A stretch of DNA of 64,000 bases from Flavobacteriaceae bacterium (GTDB lineage: Bacteria; Bacteroidota; Bacteroidia; Flavobacteriales; Flavobacteriaceae). The notes below the pieces were generated by a model. It worked only from the letters and a program-made list of their open reading frames with translations. It searched no databases and was not told where the DNA came from. Position numbers and translations under genes: made by a program. Positions 45,604 through 53,158 of this stretch are shown here, piece after piece. Location: assembly GCA_014075215.1 (NCBI GenBank), contig CP046177.1:186001-250000 (forward strand). Direction: 5' to 3'. The number at the start of each line of letters is the position of its first letter. The first letter of the stretch is position 1.

Positions 45604-46416
45604 ATGAAGAAAATTACTTATTTATTAATGTTATTAACGGTTGTAGGTTACGCACAGACAACACTTATTGATTTTGAGACAGCGACTACGTGGACCGATT
45701 TCGACGGAGGCGTTATGACAACCGAGACAAATCCTTACAATAATTCGGACAATAATTCGGCGAATGTGGGGAAGATGGTAAAAAATGCCGGTCAACCATG
45801 GGGAGGAAGTTGGACAGATTTAGGTTCACCTATAGATTTTTCAAGTAATAATGCAGTATCCGTAAAGGTGTATTCACCAAGAGTAGGAGCTAAATTATTA
45901 TTTAAAGTAGAGAATGAAACAGACGGAGGAGTATTTTTCCAGCAAGAAGCTACTACTACTATGGCAAATGCCTGGGAAACATTGACATATGATTTTTCGT
46001 CAGTTAATACTGCCAATAGCTATCAGAAAGTAGTGCTTATTTTTGATAATGGAACTGTCGGAGATGGAAGTGCCAATTTTACATTCTATGTTGATGATAT
46101 TACCCTATACCTAGATAGTAGTGCACTTAGTCAGATAGATTTGCCAGTAAATTTTGAAGGAAGCACTACAAATTATACGGTAACTGATTTTGGAGGTAAT
46201 GCATCTATGTTAGTAACGGATCCGGCTAATAGTTCAAATAATGTGATACAATCTGTTAAAACAACCGGAGCTGAGATTTGGGCAGGTACCACAATAGGTA
46301 CGCCTTCAGGTTTTGCTACGGCAATTCCTTTTACAGCTACAAGTACTAAAATGTCCGTAAAAGTGCGATCACCGTTAGCCTTTAGATTAGCAAATAGAAA
46401 TAATTACTTAAAATAA
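45604..46416 (+). CDS. Secreted CBM-type glucan-binding protein, truncated by IS110
   Basis: A signal peptide ending GYAQ is followed by one complete module (TLIDFETATTWTDFDGGVMT to FYVDDITLYLDS) and the start of a second (LPVNFEGSTTNYTVTDFGGN to KMSVKVRSP). After RSP (about 46374) the sequence loses family resemblance and ends within a few codons, just where IS110-type non-coding sequence begins. The 3' part, where further modules or a sorting signal would lie, is not found on the other side of the IS. It is the last gene of the glucan locus. Confidence 0.75.
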   Translation: MKKITYLLMLLTVVGYAQTTLIDFETATTWTDFDGGVMTTETNPYNNSDNNSANVGKMVKNAGQPWGGSWTDLGSPIDFSSNNAVSVKVYSPRVGAKLLFKVENETDGGVFFQQEATTTMANAWETLTYDFSSVNTANSYQKVVLIFDNGTVGDGSANFTFYVDDITLYLDSSALSQIDLPVNFEGSTTNYTVTDFGGNASMLVTDPANSSNNVIQSVKTTGAEIWAGTTIGTPSGFATAIPFTATSTKMSVKVRSPLAFRLANRNNYLK

Positions 46417-46666
46417 AAACATAATAGTTATGATGAAATTTCTTTTTTTGCTTCTTTTTTTCTTTGTTAATAACTCTTATTTTGTTGATAACCAAAAACA
46501 CAAAAGAACGGAGTGAACTTTAGCGGCCAGCTAGCTTTTTAGAGCCATCCCCCGTATTAGTCTCCGTTCTTTTTAAAAGTTACTTAGAACCATATAGAAT
46601 TTCAGTTTCTGCCCTTATTAAAGGTCTTAGTTTAAGTAACTATTATTAATATCTAATTACAAAATT
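46417..46666 (+). ncRNA. Candidate IS110 bridge RNA region
   Basis: For the IS110 group, a structured bridge RNA that pairs with target and donor DNA is known to lie between the left end and the transposase gene. This region fits that place. It contains a perfect 12-bp stem, AAAAGAACGGAG (46502-46513) with CTCCGTTCTTTT (46562-46573), whose loop is GC-richer than its surroundings, and a second stem AGTTACTTA (46578-46586) with TAAGTAACT (46633-46641). No ORF of note exists in it. I did not assign guide loops. Transcription and exact ends are unproven. Confidence 0.5.
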
Positions 46667-47662
46667 ATGAAAACAAATGAAATTATCGGAATCGATGTCA
46701 GTAAATTATTAATTGATGTTTGTATCTATTCTAAACAAATTGTTCAACAGTTTGAGAACAGTAAATCTGGATTTAAATTAATGCTAAAGTGGAGTTTTAA
46801 AAATTCGTCTTTCTCTAAAGAAGAAACCATGTTTGTATTTGAACATACAGGAATGTACTCTCATTTATTATCTGTGTCTTTAACTGAACAAAAATTATCT
46901 TTTTTCATAGCTTCTGGTTTAGAAATTAAAAGATCTATTGGTATTGCTCGTGGAAAGGATGACCAAATTGATGCCAAACGCATTGCTCTATATGGGTATC
47001 GATTAAAAGAAGAACTTAAACCCAGTAAGCTACCTAAAAGAAGTATATTACAACTAAAAAGTCTCTTATCTTTAAGGACAAAACTTAACAAACAAAGAGC
47101 TGGTTTTAAAGTTACTTTGAAAGAACAAAAAAGAATTTATAAAGCAAAAGAGTATAAAATAATCTTTGACGTTCAACAAAAAATGATTGCAGAACTAACC
47201 AAACAAATACACAAGATTAATACTCAAATGCAAGCTATTATTGACCAAAATATAATGTTAAAAGAAACCTATAAACTTGTTACTAGTGTTAAAGGTATAG
47301 GAATGCAAACTGCTATAATGATGATTGTGTTTACTGACAATTTTTCAAAATTTGAAAACTGGAGAAAGTTTGCCTCTTATTGTGGTGTTGCTCCTTTTCC
47401 TTACCAATCTGGAACTAGTATTAAAGGACGTACAAAAGTCTCTCATTTGGCTAATAAAAAATTGAAAGCAATTATTAATATGTGCGCTATTTCTGCTATA
47501 CAACATAACCCAGAAATGAAATTATACTATCATAAAAGAATAAAACAAGGCAAAAGTAAAATGAGTACCGTTAACATTATTAGAAACAAATTAATAGCAA
47601 GAGTGTTTGCCGTTGTCAAACGACAAACACCCTATGTAGATACTTTTAAATTTGCTGCATAA
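46667..47662 (+). CDS. IS110-family transposase (DEDD recombinase)
   Basis: The 331-residue protein has the DEDD RuvC-like N-terminal domain (IIGIDVSKLLIDVCIYS, FVFEHTGMYSHLL, RGKDDQIDAKRIALYGY) and the C-terminal Tnp domain with the catalytic serine in FPYQSGTSIKGRTKVSHLAN. A central coiled coil joins them. These enzymes act with a bridge RNA to insert the element at defined sites. The gene looks intact. Confidence 0.93.
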   Translation: MKTNEIIGIDVSKLLIDVCIYSKQIVQQFENSKSGFKLMLKWSFKNSSFSKEETMFVFEHTGMYSHLLSVSLTEQKLSFFIASGLEIKRSIGIARGKDDQIDAKRIALYGYRLKEELKPSKLPKRSILQLKSLLSLRTKLNKQRAGFKVTLKEQKRIYKAKEYKIIFDVQQKMIAELTKQIHKINTQMQAIIDQNIMLKETYKLVTSVKGIGMQTAIMMIVFTDNFSKFENWRKFASYCGVAPFPYQSGTSIKGRTKVSHLANKKLKAIINMCAISAIQHNPEMKLYYHKRIKQGKSKMSTVNIIRNKLIARVFAVVKRQTPYVDTFKFAA

Positions 47663-47705
47663 ATTAGTAAAAATAATATCTCAACTTTTACTTGTTTTTA
47701 TCATA

Positions 47706-47760
47706 GAATACCTTTAAGATCTCCGTATTGTACTGTTGTATGTTTTTCTAAATATTTCAT
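47706..47760 (-). pseudogene. 5' fragment of an unknown gene cut by IS110
   Basis: On the minus strand an ATG at 47760 opens MKYLEKHTTVQYGDLKGIL, then a stop where IS110 sequence starts. A promoter-like TACTTTTG lies just upstream (47772-47765). It is oriented like the two lipoprotein genes before it. The protein is not recognised. The short length makes this tentative. Confidence 0.4.
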
Positions 47761-47783
47761 ACTACAAAAGTAAGTTTATTCTT

Positions 47784-48389
47784 TTAGTCTACAAATTTCT
47801 GTTTTACTACTTCAAAATTCCACTTATTAAAACCTTGATAATATGCCTCAACCCAAAAGTAAGTAGGATTATTATAATCCTGTTGACAATCAAACTCGCA
47901 ATAGGTTTTTACCAAGAACCCAAAATTGCCTAAATACCGAAGTAAATATGGCTGATAGTTACCCTGACGAGTTACTTTACAATTTGGCTTTTGGTTAATC
48001 TCGTATTGAATAAATTTTTTAGTAGCCCTATATGCTGTTTGTCTCCAATAATTTGAGTATTCAAATTCTTCTAATGTAGGTTCTTTGTGCTTCTTATTAT
48101 ATGCCTTTGGGTCTTTCCATAATTCCAGTAAATCTAATTGAGGTTCTGTATTATTTTGAAAAGCTGAATTATCTGTAACATCTAATTCTTCACCTTCTTT
48201 CATTTGCTGTAATTGTTTAATTTTTTTTATCCAATCTTCATTGCTTTGATTTTGTGTTTTAGGTGTTTCAGTTATTGTGTTTTGTTCCTTTTCTAGTATT
48301 TGGTTGTGTTGTTGTTTAGGTTTATCATTACAACTTATAAGAAGTAATACTAGAGTAGTTGCTATTGATGTTATTTTAAGTGTTTTCAC
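47784..48389 (-). CDS. Hypothetical lipoprotein with start codon regenerated by IS4
   Basis: The protein (~201 residues) has the signal KTLKITSIATTLVLLLISC with a lipobox, a Gln/Asn-rich linker and a C-terminal domain with EYSNYWRQTAYRATKKFIQY and FLVKTYCEFDCQQDYNNPTY. I do not recognise the fold. The native start ATGAAAACACTT overlapped the TAA of the upstream lipoprotein (TAATG). The IS4 insertion removed the A, and the IS tip supplies a G, giving GTGAAAACACTT at 48389. An ATG inside the IS end (48398) is also in frame. Expression would now depend on IS-borne signals. Confidence 0.65.
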   Translation of the reverse strand: MKTLKITSIATTLVLLLISCNDKPKQQHNQILEKEQNTITETPKTQNQSNEDWIKKIKQLQQMKEGEELDVTDNSAFQNNTEPQLDLLELWKDPKAYNKKHKEPTLEEFEYSNYWRQTAYRATKKFIQYEINQKPNCKVTRQGNYQPYLLRYLGNFGFLVKTYCEFDCQQDYNNPTYFWVEAYYQGFNKWNFEVVKQKFVD

Positions 48390-49483
48390 TAAGTACATGA
48401 CAAAAATTTAGTCAAGTTCATATTGTTTTGATTTACAGGGTTTAATAGCACAGAAGCGATATAATCTAATCCATATTTGAATATGCTTTTAGCCATTCTT
48501 CCATGCTTTTTTATTTTGATAGGCTTAATCTGATGTAAATATATACCAACTTTGTAACACCATACGAAAGCCATCATTACAAACAGTACTAATTTTTCAA
48601 TACGCTTAATATCTTGCAGGTGTGTGTTTTCAATATCAAAGCCACTGGCTTTCATTGCTTTAAAACACATCTCTATCTGCCATCGTTCTTTGTATTGTTC
48701 AAAGGCCTTATCAGGAGCGTTGAACGATACAATGATTAAGAAATCAGGCTTTCCATTTTTTGGGTACAACTTGCATCCGGAAAGGAAACAAAGCTGACCA
48801 TTAACACGTACAATTTTAGGATAATACACAAACTCATTGATCTTATGTGGATTAAACAAGTGAAATACTTTGATGGTTTTGTTCTTATCAGGAAGCTCTA
48901 CCTTAAAGTTGTTTCGAATGCGGATATAATATTTGATTCCATTTGTATTCAAGAAATCCAACCAATGATTACCTACAAACTCTCTATCGGCTACAATGGA
49001 TTTAATAACATCTTTGCCAAAAAGTCTTATGAAACGATTCACAAGATCAATACGCTCCTGACTGTTAGAGTTCCCTGGCTTATCTAACATAGTAAATAAC
49101 AATGGGAAGGCAACACCTTTATAGACAACTCCCAACTTAAAAATGTTGATGTTGGTCTGACCAAACTTCCAATTGGTCCTATCAATACTCAAGATCAATC
49201 CCTCTTGCTTAGGAAGGAGACTAAATATAAGACGAGCGATCAAATCTCCATCCAACGAATAATCAGCAATAAATCTTTGAATACGTCTGAGTGATGACTT
49301 CGAATCTACTGAGGTCTCAAAAGCGTTGGCTACCTTTTCAAAGGTAACTGTCTGTACCTTACAGAGGGCGATAATGAAATGTGATATGAGTTTGATTCTT
49401 GCCAAATTGATCTTACCTTGGAAATGAGAACTTAAAACTGAATTTAATTCACTACTTTTAGTGGAAGCATTGGTTTTTTTCAT
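48389..49483 (-). CDS. IS4-family transposase
   Basis: The 364-residue protein has DDE features of the IS4 group: GLILSIDRTNWKFGQTNINI, SIVADREFVGNHWL, and the YREK-like block YKERWQIEMCFKAMKASGFD with the catalytic Glu. The N-terminal helical domain is complete, and the C terminus KFLSCT runs into the inverted repeat. The frame is intact. Confidence 0.92.
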   Translation of the reverse strand: MKKTNASTKSSELNSVLSSHFQGKINLARIKLISHFIIALCKVQTVTFEKVANAFETSVDSKSSLRRIQRFIADYSLDGDLIARLIFSLLPKQEGLILSIDRTNWKFGQTNINIFKLGVVYKGVAFPLLFTMLDKPGNSNSQERIDLVNRFIRLFGKDVIKSIVADREFVGNHWLDFLNTNGIKYYIRIRNNFKVELPDKNKTIKVFHLFNPHKINEFVYYPKIVRVNGQLCFLSGCKLYPKNGKPDFLIIVSFNAPDKAFEQYKERWQIEMCFKAMKASGFDIENTHLQDIKRIEKLVLFVMMAFVWCYKVGIYLHQIKPIKIKKHGRMAKSIFKYGLDYIASVLLNPVNQNNMNLTKFLSCT

Positions 49484-49596
49484 TAGAAAAATGAGTGATG
49501 TTATTCTTCTAATATACTGAAAATCAATGCTTTATTTTAATTATTTAACATTTAATTTACTGATAATCAATTAATTATATTTTTTGTCATGTACTA
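48389..49596 (-). mobile_element. IS4-family element (1208 bp) inserted at a start codon
   Basis: The inverted ends are TAAGTACATGACAAAAAT and TAGTACATGACAAAAAAT on opposite strands. An 11-bp duplication AAGTGTTTTCA flanks it (48378-48388, 49597-49607), a length usual for IS4 relatives. It separates two lipoprotein genes that were translationally coupled. The transposase stop codon TAG is made of the last bases of the element. Confidence 0.88.
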
Positions 49597-49607
49597 AAGT
49601 GTTTTCA

Positions 49608-50060
49608 TTATTCTAATTCTTGTATTCCGTAAAAAACTAATGTTTGCCCATTTTTAAACTCATAACCAATACTACCAACAGTATCAACCCATATCTGAAA
49701 ACAGATAGAATTATCGATGTCAAATTCCATTCCTTTTAACCCTAATAAACTTTCCGTTATTTTGGACTTCTTTATTTTAAATTCAAAGGTATTCCAACTC
49801 CTATTTTTAGTTTTGGATTTATAAGAAATCAGGTTTTTGTTGAAGTCGAATGTATGATAACTTACTTCATCATTTGTCTGTAATATATCAACCCCTTTTT
49901 CGAGGTCATTACTATTACTAACAAATTTAAAAATAGGTTTCTCATTACTTCCCGTCTTGTTTTTTGACGATGAGGTCTTATTGGTTTGAGTGCATCCAAT
50001 TAGTGTAGTAAGGATAATAATACCAAAGACTATAATCTTTTTTGTATTAGTGTGGTTCAT
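49608..50060 (-). CDS. Hypothetical lipoprotein
   Basis: The 150-residue protein has a signal peptide KKIIVFGIIILTTLIGC with a lipobox, then a Ser/Lys/Asn-rich linker and a beta-rich domain (NDEVSYHTFDFNKNLISYKS, SICFQIWVDTVGSIGYEFKN). No family is recognised. Its stop once overlapped the start of the next lipoprotein gene, so they were probably a functional pair before the IS4 insertion. Confidence 0.65.
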   Translation of the reverse strand: MNHTNTKKIIVFGIIILTTLIGCTQTNKTSSSKNKTGSNEKPIFKFVSNSNDLEKGVDILQTNDEVSYHTFDFNKNLISYKSKTKNRSWNTFEFKIKKSKITESLLGLKGMEFDIDNSICFQIWVDTVGSIGYEFKNGQTLVFYGIQELE

Positions 50061-50105
50061 TTGCTTTTCTCATTAATTTCAACCCAGTACCTAAGTTGAG
50101 TGATT

Positions 50106-50341
50106 AACAAAAAATAAGGCATGGTACTAAAGTCCACTCCTTGGACGAGGTACTGGTATACCTATCAAGTAAAGCGAACTAAGCCCATGCCCATAAGGAA
50201 CACGGGCATTAGTTCATCCTTTCTACTTGATTGATTGAAAATTATCAGTTTTCGTCCAAGTTATTAGATGACTAATGCCTATCTGCGTATTTTATGTAAA
50301 GAACGTTTATATCGTTATTCTATATCTTTTGTTTTCTGATT
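50106..50341 (-). ncRNA. Candidate structured non-coding RNA (nested rod-like fold)
   Basis: This 306-base gap between genes has six nested complementary pairs: AGGCAT (50117-50122) with ATGCCT (50275-50280); CTTGGACGA (50140-50148) with TCGTCCAAG (50252-50260); ATCAAGTA (50164-50171) with TACTTGAT (50224-50231); GAACTAA (50176-50182) with TTAGTTC (50209-50215); and TGCCC (50188-50192) with GGGCA (50204-50208). AGTC/GACT adds a sixth. On the minus strand the outer stem is followed by TATTTTTTG, like a terminator, and TATATTTG (50355-50348) could be the -7 box. The large unpaired middle recalls 6S RNA, but no specific 6S motif was found. It could also be a single-strand replication origin of the mobile element. 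Confidence 0.55.
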
Positions 50342-50366
50342 GTATTCCAAATATAATGGATTTCGA

Positions 50367-50912
50367 TTAATCTAAATCTGTATTAAGTAATTTTAATAGT
50401 TCCTTTTTTTCATCATCAGTAAAATTATTTCTTATGTATGTGCTAAATGAACTTGGAGTTTTTTCAAGTTTTATTCGTTGCCGTTTAAACCCTCCTTCAA
50501 TCATTGCTTTGTACACAGATAATTCTTTAGACATGACTTTTTCAAATAAATCTAATCGATGTTTTTCTAACACTTCTAGACTTCTTTGTTTATCCGTCTT
50601 TCTTACCCTTTTTATGTCTATATCTAATTCTAATTGTACACTTTTTTGTCTTCCAAGTTCTAATTCTACTTCTGTAAACCCTGAACAAATTTCTTCTATA
50701 TCTTTAAAATCCATTTGCAAGCCCCAAGGTCTTACTGTTTCTACAAAGTCAGGAAAATAATTAAACTCTTTAGGTTCTAATTCATTTGGAGCAGGGTCTC
50801 TATTTTTCCAGTCTTCTGATTTAATAATATTTAATATCAATCTTGGTATATGGGTTTCCCTAAATTTGTGTTCCTTTAATTCTTCTTGAACTTGTTCTAT
50901 TAAATTTTCCAT
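50367..50912 (-). CDS. Unrecognised partner protein of the HNH-helicase
   Basis: The 181-residue protein is acidic and helical and has no membrane segment or signal. It opens MENLIEQVQEELKEHKFRET, has WKNRDPAPNELEPKEFNYFP in the middle and a charged helix ELELGRQKSVQLELDIDIKR, and ends EKKELLKLLNTDLD. I do not recognise the family. It begins one base after the stop of the HNH-helicase gene, so the two are coupled and likely form a complex or a toxin-effector pair. The GC content resembles the rest of the element. Confidence 0.6.
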   Translation of the reverse strand: MENLIEQVQEELKEHKFRETHIPRLILNIIKSEDWKNRDPAPNELEPKEFNYFPDFVETVRPWGLQMDFKDIEEICSGFTEVELELGRQKSVQLELDIDIKRVRKTDKQRSLEVLEKHRLDLFEKVMSKELSVYKAMIEGGFKRQRIKLEKTPSSFSTYIRNNFTDDEKKELLKLLNTDLD

Positions 50913-50913
50913 T

Positions 50914-52797
50914 TTATTGGCTTTTTAATTTCTCGTATAACTCTTTAGATAGTTCTAATTTTTTCTTGTATTCATCTAAAGTAAAAATAAGGCTATTTTT
51001 TTTACCTACAGATTTATTTAATTTTGAATGTATGTCTCTATACTCTAAACCAAAATCAAAATGAATACGCCCAACCATTTTATGGACTAATTTTTTATAT
51101 CTGTCTTTTTCATCCGTTATTGTTTCTATTTTATGAGGTCGTCTTTCCTCTAATGAAGGTTGCTGACCTGCAATATTTAAAATATCTTTCCACATGCTTA
51201 ATACCTTATCTTTTGTAACATCGTATTTAGTAGCTAATATTGTAGCTTCTACATCTTCAGTTTGAGAGAAAAGTGCACCTCCATATACATTTCCACTATT
51301 TTCACTTGTAGAGCTTAAAACTATATCTTCTATGCTAATTTGAGTTGGCTTTCCACCAATACCCCCTATATGCTCTTCTTCAACGGAATCTATTTCATAT
51401 CGAATATGTCTTAATTCTTCTTCAATAAATGTAGCATTGTCAATCAATGGTTTATATTCTGGAATGTACATATAACATACATCTGAATTATTTTTAAAAT
51501 GTACTGGATTTCTAACACCTCGCCCCATAACTTGAACAAACCTAACTCTTGTAGTAACATTTGAAGCATAAACAATAGCCCTTATTCTAGAAATATCTAC
51601 TCCCTCAGAAACCATATTAATTGAAATAATCCACGTTTTATAACTTTCTTTAAAACGCTCTATTTTTCTATTGGAATCTTTATCATCACTTGTAACCAAT
51701 TCAGCAAAATCAACCCCGTATTTATTATATATTCTCTCGTATAATGCTTTAGCATCTGCTATGGAATTACAAACAATCAAACCTGCATAGTTTTCATTGC
51801 GGTTGGTATTAATCTCATTTAACTGTTGATTAGCCTTTTCAAATGTTTGATATACATAACAATCTCCCTCTGGGCGTACTTTAATTGCATTATTATAAAT
51901 ATTTTTTATTTCAGATGCAGGGTCTTCATTTTTTAATCTTTCATAACCATTTACAGTTTCAACTGTTGACGAATTTCGTTGAAATATTACAGGACAGCAG
52001 ACTTTATCTTTAACACTTTCAGCATATCCATAAGAATAATCATATTGTAATTCGTATTTTCTATCGCCAATTTTTTTATATGTAACAAAAGGTATTTCTG
52101 CATTATCATTTCTGTCTGGAGTACCACTCAATAGTAACACAAAACCTGCTTCGTCTCCAATTTCTCTAATTGCATTGCCCCAAGATTTATCGTCACCTGC
52201 ATGATGAACCTCATCAACTATTAGAACAACTCTTTGATTTACATATTTTTTTAGAATTTCTAGGTTTAATGGGTTAAGACTTTGAAAGGTAATACTAATG
52301 CCATTACAATCTCTTGGCCACGCGTACTTAAATTGATAACCATGGTCTACTCTGATGTTAAAAAATTTCTGAAAAGTAACACTCCAATTCTTTTTAATAT
52401 TTTCTGTAGGACTAATAACAATTACAGAGTCAAACTCCCCAGATTTTAATAGATAATTAAAAGTATAGCTTGAAAACATAGTCTTTCCCGAGCCAACTCC
52501 AGCAACTGCTAAAAAAGAATTTCCGCCTCCTTTTCGTACCTTAATTAATTTTGCAAAACAATCTTGTTGCCATTTTCTTAATTCAATTTCTTTTTGATTT
52601 CTCATTTTATTTGATTTTAATAAATTACACTTTGGGCATAAGGCTTGTCCATTAGAAATGTGTGTAATACCGTATTTAGAAAATGGAGTAATGTGATCAG
52701 CATGCCAATTTGTTGGTAAAGAAGTACCACAATTTTGACATAAACCCTCAGAAAGAACAAAGAGAGCTTTTTTTTGCTTTGAATTAAAATATCTCAT
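50914..52797 (-). CDS. HNH endonuclease fused to an SF2 DEAD/DEAH-box helicase
   Basis: The 627-residue protein has an N-terminal HNH domain: zinc cysteines C20, C23, C54 and C57, H35 in WHADHITPFSKYG and N49 in ISNGQALCPKCN. An SF2 helicase follows: Walker A AVAGVGSGKT (about residues 97-106), Walker B DEVHHAG, motif III LLSGTPDRND, and motif VI QVMGRGVRNP. The helicase core resembles the ResIII/type I and III restriction and UvrB-like group. An HNH-helicase fusion with a small coupled gene on a mobile element is a plausible anti-phage or anti-plasmid module. All key motifs are present. Known defence families do not obviously match, so function is inferred. Confidence 0.82.
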   Translation of the reverse strand: MRYFNSKQKKALFVLSEGLCQNCGTSLPTNWHADHITPFSKYGITHISNGQALCPKCNLLKSNKMRNQKEIELRKWQQDCFAKLIKVRKGGGNSFLAVAGVGSGKTMFSSYTFNYLLKSGEFDSVIVISPTENIKKNWSVTFQKFFNIRVDHGYQFKYAWPRDCNGISITFQSLNPLNLEILKKYVNQRVVLIVDEVHHAGDDKSWGNAIREIGDEAGFVLLLSGTPDRNDNAEIPFVTYKKIGDRKYELQYDYSYGYAESVKDKVCCPVIFQRNSSTVETVNGYERLKNEDPASEIKNIYNNAIKVRPEGDCYVYQTFEKANQQLNEINTNRNENYAGLIVCNSIADAKALYERIYNKYGVDFAELVTSDDKDSNRKIERFKESYKTWIISINMVSEGVDISRIRAIVYASNVTTRVRFVQVMGRGVRNPVHFKNNSDVCYMYIPEYKPLIDNATFIEEELRHIRYEIDSVEEEHIGGIGGKPTQISIEDIVLSSTSENSGNVYGGALFSQTEDVEATILATKYDVTKDKVLSMWKDILNIAGQQPSLEERRPHKIETITDEKDRYKKLVHKMVGRIHFDFGLEYRDIHSKLNKSVGKKNSLIFTLDEYKKKLELSKELYEKLKSQ

Positions 52798-53158
52798 ATT
52801 TACTAACCGCCTTTCACTTTTTTAGTGACCATCAGCCTTATGGGCTAAAGATAGTAAAAATTATTGAATATCAGATGATTCGTTTTATCGCATACCAGGG
52901 CAGAATCATACTTTGTGATACAAAGTAAGTTTTCCAACAAAATCCGCTAATTTTTGTAAATTTTCAAAAATCTCAAAGATTTTTATTAGTGAAATAGCAT
53001 GTTTTAGACATTTAGAAGAGAAAAATTTGTGTATTTGTAGTAAAAATAAAAGTATGATTTTGCCCTGTATCGCATACGTAAAAATTATCGTATTTAAAAA
53101 GGCACTTAGTGTATATAGTAAAACACAACTCTCAAAAATTACTGGGGGACAGATAAAT
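52798..53158. other. Intergenic region between the HNH-helicase and rep genes
   Basis: These 361 bases hold no gene. They contain the promoter region of the helicase pair, a small hairpin AGCC-TTAT-GGGCT near 52835, and the 172-bp MITE at 52896-53067. The MITE may drive or disturb expression of the helicase gene, whose ATG is about 100 bases away. Confidence 0.6.
52896..53067. mobile_element. 172-bp MITE with 10-bp target duplication
   Basis: The ends are 18-bp inverted repeats with one mismatch: CAGGGCAGAATCATACTT (52896-52913) and AAGTATGATTTTGCCCTG (53050-53067). They are flanked by a perfect direct repeat TATCGCATAC (52886-52895, 53068-53077). The interior is AT-rich and non-coding. CAGGG-type ends with 10-12-bp duplications suggest mobilisation by an IS4-like transposase, though the ends of the IS4 copy in this window differ. 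Confidence 0.8.

Larger units (their letters stand above)
46375..47705 (+). mobile_element. IS110-family element (approximate bounds)
   Basis: IS110 elements lack terminal inverted repeats, so the bounds are set by where neighbouring coding sequences stop: the CBM gene at about 46374 and a minus-strand gene start at about 47706. The element has a ~290-base non-coding left end with strong secondary structure and one transposase gene. The two flanks belong to different genes, so insertion was accompanied by a deletion or rearrangement. Confidence 0.65.

Noticed and set aside
46861..47091. Minus-strand open frame inside the IS110 transposase gene, and similar antisense frames inside SusC, GH3 and the MATE gene
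   Set aside because: They lack recognisable domains or starts and overlap genes with clear family motifs on the other strand.
50106..50341. Retron msr-msd RNA
   Set aside because: No reverse transcriptase gene lies in the element or anywhere in the window, and the fold lacks the expected flanking a1/a2 plus msd arrangement next to such a gene.
52896..53067. Rolling-circle origin of the rep gene
   Set aside because: The flanking perfect 10-bp direct repeats outside inverted ends are better explained as a target duplication of a MITE; an origin role is not excluded but has no nick-site evidence.
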